Shown: one piece after another, positions 5,709 through 11,472 of the stretch
Numbering within the stretch: position 1 is the first letter of the stretch
Layout: each line of letters opens with the position of its first letter
Origin: Microcaldota archaeon
GTDB taxonomy: Archaea; Micrarchaeota; Micrarchaeia; Anstonellales; Anstonellaceae
Direction: 5' to 3'
Length of the DNA stretch: 11,472 nt
NCBI GenBank assembly: GCA_026396355.1
Contig: JAPLWY010000106.1
Location: 1 to 11,472, forward strand
Notes under the pieces: generated by a model
The model's database searches: none
What the model was told of the DNA's origin: nothing
The model's input: only the letters and a program-made list of their open reading frames with translations
Made by a program: the position numbers and the translations under genes

Positions 5709-5730
5709 TGGAAAAATTTGGCTGCGATGG

Positions 5731-5738
5731 TTTATAAG
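5731..5738. promoter_or_regulatory. Shared TATA box between nreA and dphB
   Basis: TTTATAAG on the plus strand and CTTATAAA on the minus strand, the only good TATA-like element in the 62-base space between the two start codons. Its centre is 26 bases from the nreA ATG (leaderless) and 36 from the dphB ATG, giving dphB a leader of about 10 bases. Use in both directions is inferred. Confidence 0.6.
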
Positions 5739-5770
5739 AAGTTGTGGGGCTAGATTCCGATGGTATTGGT

Positions 5771-6541
5771 ATGGGAAAAGGAAGCTTGGCGCTGGTCGGG
5801 ATAGGCACAGCTGACGAGAGAGGAATTTCGCTTTCAGGCCTGGAGCAGCTGAGGCACTCTGATGCTGTGTTCGCGGAAAGCTACACCAATCTGATGCCGC
5901 AAGGCACTCTTGAGCGGCTGGAAAAGCTCTGCGGAAAAAAGATAGAACTTCTTTCGCGCGAGCAGGTGGAGGGGGAGAAAAGGCTTCTTGAGGCTTGCGA
6001 GGGAAAGGATGTTTCGCTTGTGGTTGCAGGCGACCCCATGATTGCCACTACTCATGTTTCGCTTCTCATTTCAGCCAAAAGGAAAGGGATAGCCACGGGA
6101 ATTGTGCACGCTGCCTCGATACTCTCAGCCGCAATTGGTGAGTCGGGCTTGCAGGCTTACAAATTCGGGAAAATTGTCACGCTTGCCTACTGGCGCGAGA
6201 ACTACAGACCAATGGCTGCGTATGAGGTGATTGGCGAGAATCTTGCGCGCGGACTGCACACCTTGCTTTTGCTTGACATAGACGAGAAGCTTGGGCCTAT
6301 GAGCCCGAAAATCGCGGCAGAAACCCTGGTGGGGATGGAGGAAACTGGCGGGAAAAAACTGCTTTTGCCGCAAACCAAATTGGTGCTGCTGGCAGGAATT
6401 GGCTGGGAGACGCCTGTGAGAAAATACCGCGCGCTTGGCGAGCTTCCGGAATTCAAGATGAAAGGCTGCGGACCAGCAGTCCTCATTGTGCCGGGAAAAT
6501 TGCATTTTGTGGAAGAGGAATATCTTGAGCTTCTTGGCTGA
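5771..6541 (+). CDS. dphB: Diphthine synthase (DphB)
   Basis: S-adenosylmethionine-dependent methyltransferase that methylates the modified histidine of elongation factor 2 in diphthamide synthesis. The 256-residue protein has the expected tetrapyrrole-methylase-like fold motifs: LALVGIGTADERGISLSGLE at the N-terminus, AVFAESYTNLM at about 32-42, VVAGDPMIATTH at about 84-95, HAASILSAAIGESGLQAYKFGK at about 113-134 and GLHTLLLLDI at 161-170. The length is typical. The start is ATG 5771 because the family begins within a few residues of the first strand; a GTG at 5744 would lie too close to the TATA box at 5731-5738 for transcripts to include it. An out-of-frame ATG occurs at 5760, near the predicted transcript start. 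It converges on the HD gene with a five-base gap. Confidence 0.96.
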   Translation: MGKGSLALVGIGTADERGISLSGLEQLRHSDAVFAESYTNLMPQGTLERLEKLCGKKIELLSREQVEGEKRLLEACEGKDVSLVVAGDPMIATTHVSLLISAKRKGIATGIVHAASILSAAIGESGLQAYKFGKIVTLAYWRENYRPMAAYEVIGENLARGLHTLLLLDIDEKLGPMSPKIAAETLVGMEETGGKKLLLPQTKLVLLAGIGWETPVRKYRALGELPEFKMKGCGPAVLIVPGKLHFVEEEYLELLG

Positions 6542-6546
6542 TTGAC

Positions 6547-8082
6547 TTATGCGCCTGGGTTTGCCTTTAGCCTATTGTAGCGGTCTTCCGCGTGCTTTGC
6601 CATTGATTCGCGGTTGAAGCCGCCCTCGACTTGGATGATGTTGTTTTCCAGGAGATAGGCGCCGTATGCATCGCGCAGCTCGTAGAACTTGGATTCGGCC
6701 GGCAATCCGTCTTTGGAATCCATGTTCATAATCACAGCGTTCCAGAACCGGTAAGGAAGTTTGCTGAGCACCCTTTTTGGATTGCCCAGGATTTGGCTCC
6801 CGAAAACCGACTTGAGCAGCTGCATTGCATCAGGCACATTATCGACAAACGGAAATTCGACGCTGAAATTGACCAGCGGCCGGCCATTGGAGGACTGTTT
6901 GTTGTCATAATATACATCTATTACTGGCGAACGGGAATTGGAGATGTTCTTGGTCAGCTCTTTTCCGAAATTGAGATCGCCGGCAAAATTGAAGCCTTTC
7001 TTGAACAAAGCAATTTCGTTTGGCGGGATCGCCCGCTGCATTTTTGCCAGCCGCTCTATGCGCCCCCCGGCAGCGAATTTTGAGATGTCGGAAAGCAGGA
7101 GCTCAAACATGACCCAGGATATTTTTTTCCATCTCGGGAGTTGCCAGAGCGCCTTGAGAAGCGTGCGGTTCGTCATTTTCATCCGCTCTGATTCGTTCGT
7201 TATTGTCGAAAGCTCAAGCAGGTTGACCTTGGCGTCGCACCCCTTGGCAAAGGATGATATTATGTTGGAGTAGACCTGGTTGAGATAGCGCTGGTATGCC
7301 CTGTTCTTGGTTTCGCCAGGCCAGAGGGCAGGACGGGTGAGGTTCCAGGCCCCGTCTGCAATGTTTTTGCCTATGTCCCTGGAAGACAGATCGTCTTTCC
7401 TGTAATCAGGATAACTTTCATAGATGTGCCAGTAGATTTCCTTTGGATCGCGCATTTCAACAATCTGGGGCATGCTGTGCCCTTTCGCCATGGAAAATGT
7501 TCGGAAAGCCACGCTGGGCATGTTTGCATCCATCGTGTCTTCCATCACGTCATGCAGGAGAGTGGCGATGACCAGCTCTATCGGAGCCCCGATTGCAGCT
7601 GCGAAGGCACCGGCGCGCAGCGGGTGCGCAACTGATGGATTCCCGCTTTTGCGGCGCGACTCCGGGGGATATGATAGCGCAAGTATCTGGAAGGTTTGCA
7701 TGACCATCGCATAGCGCAGTGCGGCCTTGTCCTCGCATTTGGACCAGTTCTTTGCAATGATAGGAGTTGATAGCAGCGATTCAAAACTGAAGTTAGAATT
7801 ATCCAGGCCCAAGTCGCGTAGGATGTTCTTGCAAAGTGTCTGCGGGTCGTGGCAATCAAGATACCTTTCAAATTTTTCGTTCCCCCTTTCCATTTTGGGA
7901 GTCAGGTGCCCTGGATTTATTGCCAGGTTCGACTTTATCATCTGGATTGCCCGCTCTGCGCCAGGGGATTTGCCCCGGAATTCTTTTGGTACATAGCCTG
8001 GAGGCAGACTGATCTGGGGAGGGTAGAAATTGAGCGAGCCCGGGAGGAATGCCCCGGAGACTTGATGTTTTTGCTTTTGCAT
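6547..8082 (-). CDS. HD-domain protein with RelA/SpoT-type (p)ppGpp hydrolase centre
   Basis: A 511-residue protein. Residues about 118-292 match the HD hydrolase domain of RelA/SpoT homologues: RRKSGNPSVAHPLRAGAFAA, LLHDVMEDT and, later, CDAKVNLLEL. The metal and catalytic residues line up with Rel: Arg144, His153, His177-Asp178, Glu181-Asp182, Asp283 and Asn287. Spacing from Arg144 through Asp182 is the same as Arg44 to Asp82 of Rel from Streptococcus equisimilis as I recall it; the last Asp comes about 39 residues later than in Rel, so there is an insertion. IGKNIADGAWNLTR (237-250) fits the Rel 'V..LVDGVTKL' helix. I see no synthetase, TGS or ACT domain. The Pro-rich N-terminus (1-60) and about 220 C-terminal residues are unassigned. 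Start: GGTG five bases before ATG 8082. Hydrolase activity on ppGpp is inferred; another nucleotide substrate is possible. Confidence 0.8.
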   Translation of the reverse strand: MQKQKHQVSGAFLPGSLNFYPPQISLPPGYVPKEFRGKSPGAERAIQMIKSNLAINPGHLTPKMERGNEKFERYLDCHDPQTLCKNILRDLGLDNSNFSFESLLSTPIIAKNWSKCEDKAALRYAMVMQTFQILALSYPPESRRKSGNPSVAHPLRAGAFAAAIGAPIELVIATLLHDVMEDTMDANMPSVAFRTFSMAKGHSMPQIVEMRDPKEIYWHIYESYPDYRKDDLSSRDIGKNIADGAWNLTRPALWPGETKNRAYQRYLNQVYSNIISSFAKGCDAKVNLLELSTITNESERMKMTNRTLLKALWQLPRWKKISWVMFELLLSDISKFAAGGRIERLAKMQRAIPPNEIALFKKGFNFAGDLNFGKELTKNISNSRSPVIDVYYDNKQSSNGRPLVNFSVEFPFVDNVPDAMQLLKSVFGSQILGNPKRVLSKLPYRFWNAVIMNMDSKDGLPAESKFYELRDAYGAYLLENNIIQVEGGFNRESMAKHAEDRYNRLKANPGA

Positions 8083-8214
8083 TCGAGCACCATCGATGGA
8101 GTATGTTAGCCTGTGGAAATTTGCCTTGGAAATCCTGCAGTCTAAAAACCGATGTTTTATTCTGTCGGAATGTGGTTATAATGCTTCCTATGCAGGCGAA
8201 GATACTTGGAGAGC

Positions 8215-9213
8215 TCAGTCGATGCGCGCGCCCTCTCTTGCCATTTTTATCGGAAGGCAGGAAAAGCCTGTTGAATCCGAAATCGCCCTGCCTGCGCGCG
8301 GGAGGGAAGAAGAATCGAAAAGCGCAAGCACTGCCCCGCCTTCCCCTCCCCCGCCGGTGAGCTTTGCCCCGTATGCCCCAGATGTGAGCGCGGATGAAAC
8401 CGCTTTTTCAATGCTGTCGCCAGAGACTTTGCGCGCGCGTAGAAGCGAGTGGTTTTCATTCATCAGTTCCCCGAGAGAGCGCGCTGTCTTTGCCTTGCCA
8501 AGCGCATTCCAGATCGGGGAAAATTCCTCCTGGACTTTTTGCCTTGATTTTTCAGGCGTATCTTGGGGGCGGCAGTAAATTCCGAACGAGCTGGCGAATT
8601 TTTCAAGCATGTCGCTTGTGCTGTCCTTTTTCCCATTGAAGGTGTCTATGAGGAGCAGGCTGGTCTTTGCAGGCAATGAGAACTTGGAGGTTTTGGACCC
8701 GAGCTTATCTGGAGAGAAAAACCGCCTGAAAGCAAGGGGCTTTCCAACTGAAACGGTTTTTGCATCAATGCCGGACGCCCGCCCTCCGTGCGCAACCTGG
8801 TCGCCTGATTGCGCTGCAAGGAATATTTTTTGCGAGTTTTGGGGAGAGCCTGATGCTTTTAGCAAGCCTGCTGCAAAAGCAGAGCAAAGAGACGCGCTGA
8901 CGCCCACGCCCTTCACCTCCCAGCTTGGGAGGAATTTCGCCTGGCAGATTGGCAATGGCTTTTTTGCGAGGCGGCAGGCATCTGTTGCGACCGCGGAAAA
9001 AACCTTGAGCTGGCGGCAGCCTGAAAAGCCCCCATCAGGCAAAATCAGCCCTTTGCCTATTGAAGAGTTAAGCGCAATCCCGTTTCCGCCAAAGCTTGAG
9101 AAGCGCACGCTGTTCCTCGGCTCAATAGGAATTGCAAGCGCCGGGGCGCCATAGACCACATAGTGCTCCCCGAAAAGAATCGCCTTGCAGGGCGCAGAGG
9201 CTGAAAAACGCAT
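8215..9213 (-). CDS. mvk: Mevalonate kinase (GHMP kinase family)
   Basis: Phosphorylates mevalonate in the isoprenoid pathway that supplies archaeal membrane lipids. The 332-residue protein has GHMP motif 1, SAPCKAILFGEHYVVYGAPALA (5-26, Lys10); a motif 2 of unusual form, GVGVSAS at 102-108, in place of the common GxGLGSS; the mevalonate kinase block AHGGRASGIDAKTVSVGKPLAF (141-162) with the likely catalytic Asp150; and motif 3 GAYGAKLTGGGGEGGAVLAL (279-298). ATG 9213 begins directly at the family N-terminus, while an upstream ATG would add 33 unrelated residues. No Shine-Dalgarno precedes it; a TATA box centred 26 bases upstream implies a leaderless transcript. A different GHMP substrate is possible but the SGID block favours mevalonate. 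Confidence 0.9.
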   Translation of the reverse strand: MRFSASAPCKAILFGEHYVVYGAPALAIPIEPRNSVRFSSFGGNGIALNSSIGKGLILPDGGFSGCRQLKVFSAVATDACRLAKKPLPICQAKFLPSWEVKGVGVSASLCSAFAAGLLKASGSPQNSQKIFLAAQSGDQVAHGGRASGIDAKTVSVGKPLAFRRFFSPDKLGSKTSKFSLPAKTSLLLIDTFNGKKDSTSDMLEKFASSFGIYCRPQDTPEKSRQKVQEEFSPIWNALGKAKTARSLGELMNENHSLLRARKVSGDSIEKAVSSALTSGAYGAKLTGGGGEGGAVLALFDSSSLPRAGRAISDSTGFSCLPIKMAREGARID

Positions 9214-9235
9214 GGAAAAGCGTTCTCGGGAAGGG

Positions 9236-9243
9236 TATTTAAT
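9236..9243. promoter_or_regulatory. Bidirectional TATA box midway between mvk and a small membrane-protein gene
   Basis: TATTTAAT on the plus strand, ATTAAATA on the minus strand. Its centre is 26-27 bases from the mvk ATG (9213) and 27-28 bases from the ATG at 9267, so a single near-symmetrical element is ideally placed for two leaderless divergent transcripts. Confidence 0.65.
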
Positions 9244-9266
9244 CCTTTGATGTTCTTTTCTGGCGC

Positions 9267-9422
9267 ATGGAAGATATTCTGATAATCGTAGGAGCGTGCA
9301 TTGCACTTGCAATCCTGGTTTATCTCATGTGGCGCTCGGCAACAGAGGCTGAGTGGGGCACGCTTGCCAAGAATGAAAAAAGGAAATGGCGATTGGATGA
9401 GGAAAAGCGAAAGAAAGAATAA
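9267..9422 (+). CDS. Small single-pass membrane protein, 51 residues
   Basis: An unrecognised short gene. The product starts MEDILIIVGACIALAILVYL, giving a membrane helix at about residues 4-22. Then come WRSATEAEWG and a highly charged tail rich in Lys, Arg, Glu and Trp (about 35-51), likely cytoplasmic. Support for it being real: a TATA box (9236-9243) 27-28 bases upstream of the ATG as for a leaderless gene, a typical membrane-protein layout, and a 3' end that overlaps the following gene as in a translationally coupled pair. It might be a partner of the membrane-anchored protein that follows. Confidence 0.6.
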   Translation: MEDILIIVGACIALAILVYLMWRSATEAEWGTLAKNEKRKWRLDEEKRKKE

Positions 9423-10047
9423 ACGCGAGCTGCCAGCCGCAGCTAAAAGCGCGGCAGAGGCGGCAGTGGGAATTTTCTCGACATTCTCAAAGGCAGCGGA
9501 TGCGATAGGCAAAGGGGCAAACGGGATTTATATGAAATTCCCCGAGATGCCGATATTGGGGCGTTCCGGCACCGCAATGCTTGTTTTTTCTGCGGCAATT
9601 TACGTGTTTTTCGTCATGTTCGTGTTTTTTACCCTTCCGCCAATCACAATAAGCACCAGTTTTTCCGAAGGCAGCCTGCAGCCAAATGCAGTGCTTGCGC
9701 TCCAGCCTAGCGAAAAATATGCTTATGCGTCCTCGCTTGCGGACGGAGCAGAGGTTTTGGAATATAGTGTTGGTAGGGGCCAGGGGTGCAGCGGCATGGC
9801 GATTGATGAGGTTTCTGGTGGGAAGGGCACGCAGACCCTTTGCATCATGCCTGATGGCTCGCTGCTGGGCGAAACGAACAGGGACAAGTCAGGTTATGGG
9901 AATAAGACAATAATTCTTTTTGCGCCCTGGATGCTGTCGGTTTCCGAGAATTTCAGCTGGACAGTGGCGGTGGTTTCGAAAGGTGGCGGGATCTCGGTAG
10001 ATTGGGGATGGGTCGCTTGGCGGCTTGCTGATGACAATGCATATTGA
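9397..10047 (+). CDS. Membrane-anchored protein with an outer beta-rich domain, probably cut short by a frameshift
   Basis: Not recognised. As read, 216 residues: a Lys/Arg/Ala-rich cytoplasmic N-terminus, one strong membrane helix at about 59-80 (AMLVFSAAIYVFFVMFVFFTL), then a Ser/Gly-rich, probably extracytoplasmic domain with two cysteines (131, 149) and possible N-glycosylation sites at Asn169 and Asn184. The frame ends at TGA 10047, but coding-like sequence continues in the +1 frame to 10141 (AEKRILLEAESGNGTIRLVR and APFALNWTNN). Removing one G from the G4 run at 10004-10007 joins the two as ISVDWDGSLGGLLMTMHI, giving about 247 residues. The start is uncertain: ATG 9397 or ATG 9373, both overlapping the upstream small gene and both without a clear ribosome binding site. 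Confidence 0.6.
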   Translation: MRKSERKNKRELPAAAKSAAEAAVGIFSTFSKAADAIGKGANGIYMKFPEMPILGRSGTAMLVFSAAIYVFFVMFVFFTLPPITISTSFSEGSLQPNAVLALQPSEKYAYASSLADGAEVLEYSVGRGQGCSGMAIDEVSGGKGTQTLCIMPDGSLLGETNRDKSGYGNKTIILFAPWMLSVSENFSWTVAVVSKGGGISVDWGWVAWRLADDNAY

Positions 10048-10141
10048 CGCCGAGAAGCGCATCCTTTTGGAAGCTGAGAGCGGGAACGGCACAATAAGGC
10101 TGGTGCGAGCGCCGTTTGCGCTGAATTGGACCAATAATTGA
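10031..10141 (+). pseudogene. Probable displaced C-terminus of the preceding membrane-anchored protein
   Basis: An out-of-frame 36-residue stretch, MTMHIDAEKRILLEAESGNG and onward to NWTNN, overlapping the end of the previous frame by 17 bases. It has a plausible beta-strand pattern (RILLEAES, TIRLVRAPFALNW) and an NGT glycosylation-like site, in keeping with the outer domain. It has no start signal of its own. I read it as the natural end of the preceding gene, separated by a one-base insertion (real or sequencing error), though a programmed frameshift or a separate tiny gene cannot be excluded. Confidence 0.5.
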
Positions 10142-10167
10142 GCGGAAGAAAAATTAAGGCACAGCGA

Positions 10168-11472
10168 TTACTTCTTTTTTGAGAGGCACGCTTCCACAAA
10201 TGCTACAAAAAGCGGCGCCGGGACTTCCAGCCTGCTTTTGAGCTCCGGGTGGGCCTGCGTTCCTATTCCAAACCCTTCTGGCCACTCGATCATCTCGACT
10301 ATGTTGCCATCAGGCGAGGTGCCGGAAATTATCAGGCCTGACTCGGACAGATTGGAAACAAAATCATTGTTCACCTCATATCGGTGCCTGTGGCGCTCCG
10401 AGATCTTCTCAGTGCCATAAGCATCGAATGATTTTGTGCCGCGCTTGAGCTTGCACTCCCAGGCGCCCAGCCTCATTGTTGCGCCCTTGTCCTTTATGCC
10501 ACGCTGCTCTGGAAGAAAATCTATGACAGGATATTTCGTGTTTGCGTCTATCTCGGTGGAGTTTGCACCCGGCATTCCGCATTTGCTGCGCGCCCATTCC
10601 ACAACTGCCATCTGCATGCCATAGCAGAGCCCGAGGAAGGGAAGCTTGGTTTCGCGCGCGTGCTTTATGCACTCGATTTTGCCTTCAGTGCCTCGGCTGC
10701 CAAAGCCGCCAGGCACTATGATTCCGTCGCAGCCTGCCAAAAGCTCTTTTGCAGTCGCCTTGCCTGCCTCGATGTCCGAGGTTTCCACCCACTTCACCTC
10801 GACCGCGGTCGAGTGCGCTGCGCCTGCGTGGACAAGAGCCTCCTTTATACTCACATAGGCGTCCTTTACCGCGGTATACTTGCCTGTTATCGCAACAGTT
10901 ATCCTTTTTTTCGGGGAGCGGATTTTTTCCACAATGGCTTTCCAGTTCTTCATATCGTCATTGTCCCGCTCAATTCCAAGCTCGGAGAGCACAAGCTCGC
11001 TCAGGTTCTGCTTTTCCAGAACCTGGGGAAGCTCGTAAAGAGTATTCACAAGCGGATCATCTATCACTGAGGTGGGGGGAACGTTGCAGAACATTGAGAT
11101 TTTTTCCCGTGACTCTTTTGTGAGGGGCTCGTCCTCCCTGCAGACGGGCTTTATGCCCATGGAAAGTATGAGCTTGTTGGCGTGCTGGGTCGGCTTGGTC
11201 TTCTGCTCGCCTTCCGAGAGGGACGAAACGAATGTGAGCTGTATGAAGAGCACTTTCTCCTCGTTGGCAAACTGCCTCATTGCCTCGAGGAAATAGCCGT
11301 TTTCCAGGTCGCCCACCGTTCCGCCGACTTCCACAATGACGACGTCTGAGTCCTGTTCCTGCCCCACCGAGCGCACCCAGGCTTTTATCTCGTCTGTTAA
11401 GTGGGGGACTATCTGCACATCCCTGCCCAAAAAGCCGCCGCCCCTTTCCTTCTCGATTATTTTCCTGAAGAG
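10168..11472 (-). CDS. pyrG: CTP synthase, N-terminus outside the window
   Basis: Converts UTP to CTP with ATP and glutamine. The frame is open through the right edge, so 434 residues are present and about 100 N-terminal residues (P-loop and first part of the synthetase domain) are missing. The visible part begins at FRKIIEKERGGGFLGRDVQIVPHLTDEI. The synthetase domain shows EVGGTVGDLE (Mg/ATP site), EQKTKPTQHA and CREDEPL. The glutamine amidotransferase domain follows a short linker (IERDNDDMKNW) with ITGKYTAVKDAYVSIKEAL, PGGFGSRG, the nucleophile Cys in LGLCYGMQ and the His-Glu pair in QAHPELKSR, so the catalytic triad is intact. It converges on the broken membrane-protein gene with 26 bases between. 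Confidence 0.98.
   Translation of the reverse strand, partial: LFRKIIEKERGGGFLGRDVQIVPHLTDEIKAWVRSVGQEQDSDVVIVEVGGTVGDLENGYFLEAMRQFANEEKVLFIQLTFVSSLSEGEQKTKPTQHANKLILSMGIKPVCREDEPLTKESREKISMFCNVPPTSVIDDPLVNTLYELPQVLEKQNLSELVLSELGIERDNDDMKNWKAIVEKIRSPKKRITVAITGKYTAVKDAYVSIKEALVHAGAAHSTAVEVKWVETSDIEAGKATAKELLAGCDGIIVPGGFGSRGTEGKIECIKHARETKLPFLGLCYGMQMAVVEWARSKCGMPGANSTEIDANTKYPVIDFLPEQRGIKDKGATMRLGAWECKLKRGTKSFDAYGTEKISERHRHRYEVNNDFVSNLSESGLIISGTSPDGNIVEMIEWPEGFGIGTQAHPELKSRLEVPAPLFVAFVEACLSKKK

Noticed and set aside
8090..8099. CCATCGATGG palindrome at the ribosome binding site of the HD gene
   Set aside because: It is short and contains the GGTG core by necessity; no second copy or extension supports an operator.
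8096..8578. A 160-codon plus-strand frame over the mvk promoter-distal end and the gap before the HD gene
   Set aside because: Most of it is antisense to the conserved mevalonate kinase C-terminus, and the non-overlapping part has no recognisable motif or start signal.
10004..10007. Programmed +1 frameshifting signal
   Set aside because: No slippery codon pair followed by a stop or a clear downstream structure is visible; a simple one-base indel explains the pattern with fewer assumptions.

Overview
The window is archaeal chromosome. It carries TATA-binding protein, the RNA polymerase subunit Rpo4, ribosomal protein eL21, diphthine synthase, an Nre-family DNA repair protein, a DUF655 protein and mevalonate kinase, a set of archaeal information-processing and lipid genes. 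Genes are tightly packed: convergent pairs lie 5 to 30 bases apart and operon genes overlap or nearly touch. Starts use either Shine-Dalgarno cores of the GGTGA type or a TATA box about 26 bases upstream of an apparently leaderless ATG. This density suits a small-genome (DPANN-like) archaeon, but no rRNA or other lineage marker is present, so the phylum is not fixed.

Layout. 1-231: C-terminus of a DUF92 membrane protein (+). 243-1122: acylphosphatase and TBP as a minus-strand pair. Across a divergent promoter region, 1267-2732 holds eL21, rpo4 and DUF655 (+), a gene order I recall as common in archaea. 2838-3440: an AT-rich PH-domain membrane protein (-) that looks imported. 3544-5708: a minus-strand operon of nre, a 79-residue unknown gene and rnhB. 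dphB diverges from nre at 5771. 6547-8082: a 511-residue protein with an intact RelA/SpoT-type HD hydrolase centre (-). 8215-9213: mevalonate kinase (-). 9267-10141: a 51-residue single-pass membrane protein, then a membrane-anchored protein whose reading frame looks broken near its end (+). 10168-11472: CTP synthase (-), running off the right edge.

How the genes relate. tbp, rpo4, eL21 and DUF655 form a transcription and translation block around one divergent promoter region. nre and rnhB, in one operon, both end in QRKL-x-(E/D)-F, a PCNA-binding (PIP-box-like) peptide, which suggests that both products are clamp-tethered repair proteins. dphB modifies elongation factor 2, mvk feeds archaeal lipid synthesis and pyrG makes CTP.

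Most worth a second look: the archaeal SpoT-like HD protein; the shared PIP peptides; a TATA box exactly midway between two leaderless divergent starts (mvk and the 51-residue gene); alternative hairpins abutting the tbp ribosome binding site; the near-identical internal DNA repeats of tbp; and the apparent frameshift at a G4 run at 10004-10007. No tRNA, rRNA, CRISPR array, insertion sequence or transposase was seen. No gene-free stretch exceeds 150 bases.
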